NCBI RefSeq assembly: GCF_001559075.2
Contig: NZ_CP014015.2
Coordinates: 2,418,001 to 2,482,000 of the forward strand
Source of the DNA: Citrobacter amalonaticus
Lineage (GTDB): Bacteria; Pseudomonadota; Gammaproteobacteria; Enterobacterales; Enterobacteriaceae
Direction of reading: 5' to 3'
Length of the DNA stretch: 64,000 nucleotides
In this document: piece after piece, positions 62,354-64,000 of the stretch
Layout of the letters: every line of letters begins with the position of its first letter
How positions within the stretch are numbered: the stretch's first letter is position 1
Program-made: the position numbers and the translations under genes
Notes under the pieces: model-generated
The model's database searches: none
What the model was told of the DNA's origin: nothing
Seen by the model: only the letters and a program-made list of their open reading frames with translations

Positions 62354-63459
62354 CCGGCTAAATTCTCTTCATCCTGCTTATCGAATAAAAAGGCGGCTTC
62401 GAGATTGAATTTCACCTTGATCGATTCGCCGGGCAGCGGACTCCAGTCCGGTGACGAATTGACTCGCAGGATCATTTGTTGCGCGCCGATATCGAAATGC
62501 AGGAGATCTTCATTGCCCATTCTTTCCACGTTGGTGATCCGGGCGTCGAAAGCCGCAGGATCATTGTGCTGCGCCAACTGAATCGCCTCCGGACGAATGC
62601 CAAACCAGACGCTGTCGTGCGGATAATTCGTCAGTTGGGAGGCCAGTCGTGCGGTTAACGGCAAGGTTAGCGTGTCATCCAGACGGAGTCCGTGCGTAGC
62701 CGGGTCGAGCGCCAGAAGATGGATATTCATCGCCGGATTACCAATAAAGCCCGCCACGAATTTATTCTTTGGCTGATGGTAGATATTGCCCGGCGTGTCG
62801 ACCTGCATGATCCGTCCACCGTTGAGCACGCAAATGCGGTCACCCATGGTCATCGCTTCAATCTGATCGTGTGTGACATACACCATTGTCGCGTTCACCC
62901 CTTCGTGACGCAGTTGGCGGTGAAGTTCCGTCAGACGCACGCGCATCGACACGCGCAGTTTGGCGTCGAGATTGGACAACGGCTCATCAAACAAAAACAC
63001 CTCAGGCTTACGCACAATAGCCCTGCCAACGGCAACGCGCTGACACTGGCCCCCTGAAAGTTGACCGGGTTTTTTATCGAGAAGCGCTTCGATTTCCAGT
63101 TTGCGCGCGGCTTCCCGTACGCGAACCTCTATCTCCTGCTTGTCCATTTTGCCCTGCAGGCTGAAGGCCATATTTTTGTAGATTGTCATGTGGGGATAGA
63201 GGGCATAGTTTTGAAAAACCATCGCCACGCCACGTTCTTTTGGCAGCAGATCGTTGACGCACCGTTCGCCAATTGAAATATGGCCATGAGTAATCTCTTC
63301 CAGACCGGCGATCATGCGCAGTAACGTTGATTTTGCGCAGCCGGATGGCCCGACAAAAACCATAAATTCGCCATCGTGAATTTCAAGGTCAACGCCATGA
63401 ATCGCCTGGAAGCCATTCGGATAGATTTTGCCTACTGACTGTAATTGAATGCCTGACAT
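62347..63459 (-). CDS. CUT1-family sugar ABC transporter ATPase (MsmK/UgpC-like)
   Basis: A 370-residue ATPase of the MalK/UgpC/MsmK type. Walker A at 37-45 reads GPSGCAKST, with Ala where Gly is usual. The Q-loop is FQNYALYPH (82-90), the signature LSGGQ at 134-138, Walker B VFLFDEP at 154-160 and the switch His in YVTHDQ at 197. A C-terminal TOBE/OB domain (about 235-370) includes FGIRPEA. It follows the permease gene after 11 bp. The family imports oligosaccharides or sugar phosphates with a binding protein, which would lie beyond the window. Confidence 0.93.
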   Translation of the reverse strand: MSGIQLQSVGKIYPNGFQAIHGVDLEIHDGEFMVFVGPSGCAKSTLLRMIAGLEEITHGHISIGERCVNDLLPKERGVAMVFQNYALYPHMTIYKNMAFSLQGKMDKQEIEVRVREAARKLEIEALLDKKPGQLSGGQCQRVAVGRAIVRKPEVFLFDEPLSNLDAKLRVSMRVRLTELHRQLRHEGVNATMVYVTHDQIEAMTMGDRICVLNGGRIMQVDTPGNIYHQPKNKFVAGFIGNPAMNIHLLALDPATHGLRLDDTLTLPLTARLASQLTNYPHDSVWFGIRPEAIQLAQHNDPAAFDARITNVERMGNEDLLHFDIGAQQMILRVNSSPDWSPLPGESIKVKFNLEAAFLFDKQDEENLAGA

Positions 63460-63470
63460 AACAATGCCCC

Positions 63471-64000
63471 TTATCCTTTAATTCCGGCACCGGCGATGCC
63501 ACGAATGAAATAGCGCTGGAAGAAAATATAAAGTAACAACATGGGGATAATCGCGAGCAACGCCCCCGCCATGAGCATGGGATACTCCACCCCGGCGCGA
63601 CCTGAGAGCGAGGCCAGGCCCACCGGCAGCGTCATTTTGTCCATTGAGGTATTGACGATGAGCGGCCACATTAAGTTATTCCAGCTCCACAAACCGTTAA
63701 TAATGACGCAGGCGATAAGCCCCGGTTTAATCAGCGGCAGCATGATTTTGAAAAAGATCGTTAAATGGTTATAGCCATCCATAATGGCCGCTTCTTCCAG
63801 CTCTTTCGGTACGGACAGAAAAAACTGACGCAATAAAAAGGCGCTATAAATACTGAATAATCCCGGCAGCACCAGGCCTGGAATCGAGTTCAGCAGACCT
63901 ATTTTCTCGATCGTTAAAAATTGCGGGATCAAAAAGATCTGTCCGGGAACCATCAGAATCGAAATGCAGAGCATAAAGAGGAGATCGCGCCCTTTAAAAC
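63471..64000 (-). CDS. MalG-like sugar ABC permease, 3' part
   Basis: The C-terminal part of a CUT1 permease, open to the window edge on its 5' side (about 176 residues seen). It has four to five membrane segments and the EAA loop ELEEAAIMDGYNHLTIFFKI followed by MLPLIKP, which contacts the ATPase. The upstream FKGRDLLFMLCISI matches the region before the loop in MalG-type proteins. The partner permease and binding protein are expected just outside the window. Confidence 0.9.
   Translation of the reverse strand, partial: FKGRDLLFMLCISILMVPGQIFLIPQFLTIEKIGLLNSIPGLVLPGLFSIYSAFLLRQFFLSVPKELEEAAIMDGYNHLTIFFKIMLPLIKPGLIACVIINGLWSWNNLMWPLIVNTSMDKMTLPVGLASLSGRAGVEYPMLMAGALLAIIPMLLLYIFFQRYFIRGIAGAGIKG

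Overview
The window is chromosomal DNA of an enterobacterium very close to Escherichia and Salmonella. Almost every protein between 1 and 47,400 reads as a near-identical orthologue of an E. coli K-12 protein in the K-12 order (kdsD to rsmI). The small sequence differences, plus REP and ERIC intergenic repeats, suggest Citrobacter or a near neighbour. The genus is an inference from memory, not a search.

Region 1 (1-13,700) carries the 5' part of kdsD, yrbG, the mlaFEDCB phospholipid-transport operon, ibaG, murA, sfsB, ispB, rplU-rpmA-yhbE-obgE, dacB, greA with its GraL leader RNA, and yhbY. Region 2 (13,800-21,000) holds rlmE-ftsH-folP-glmM, secG, tRNA-Leu(GAG) and argG with two ARG boxes. 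Region 3 (21,100-35,000) is the transcription/translation superoperon metY-rimP-nusA-infB-rbfA-truB-rpsO-pnp, then nlpI-yrbN-deaD and mtr. Here infB and rbfA are separated by an ERIC element, a REP-like element and an intrinsic-terminator hairpin. Region 4 (35,000-47,400) is the yhb/yra group: yhbW, the O2-independent ubiquinone genes ubiUV and ubiT, yhbS, yhbQ, yhbP, yhbO, yraR, yraQ, dolP, diaA, yraN, lpoA and rsmI.

Region 5 (47,400-58,900) is a complete N-acetylgalactosamine/galactosamine (aga) catabolic island. It has two mannose-family PTS permeases (AgaVWE and AgaBCD), one EIIA (AgaF), deacetylase AgaA, deaminase/isomerase AgaS, tagatose-1,6-bisphosphate aldolase KbaYZ, AgaI and the repressor AgaR. 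Good matches to AgaR operators lie before kbaZ, agaS and agaR.

Region 6 (59,200-64,000, running off the window) is the least explained part. It has a second AgaR-like DeoR-family repressor, then on the opposite strand a ROK-family sugar kinase, a Gfo/Idh/MocA protein with an unusual catalytic motif and a four-cysteine cluster, a CUT1-type ABC ATPase and a MalG-like permease. It looks like an uncharacterised ABC-dependent pathway for a glycoside or amino sugar placed beside the aga island, and it is the best candidate here for an undescribed system.
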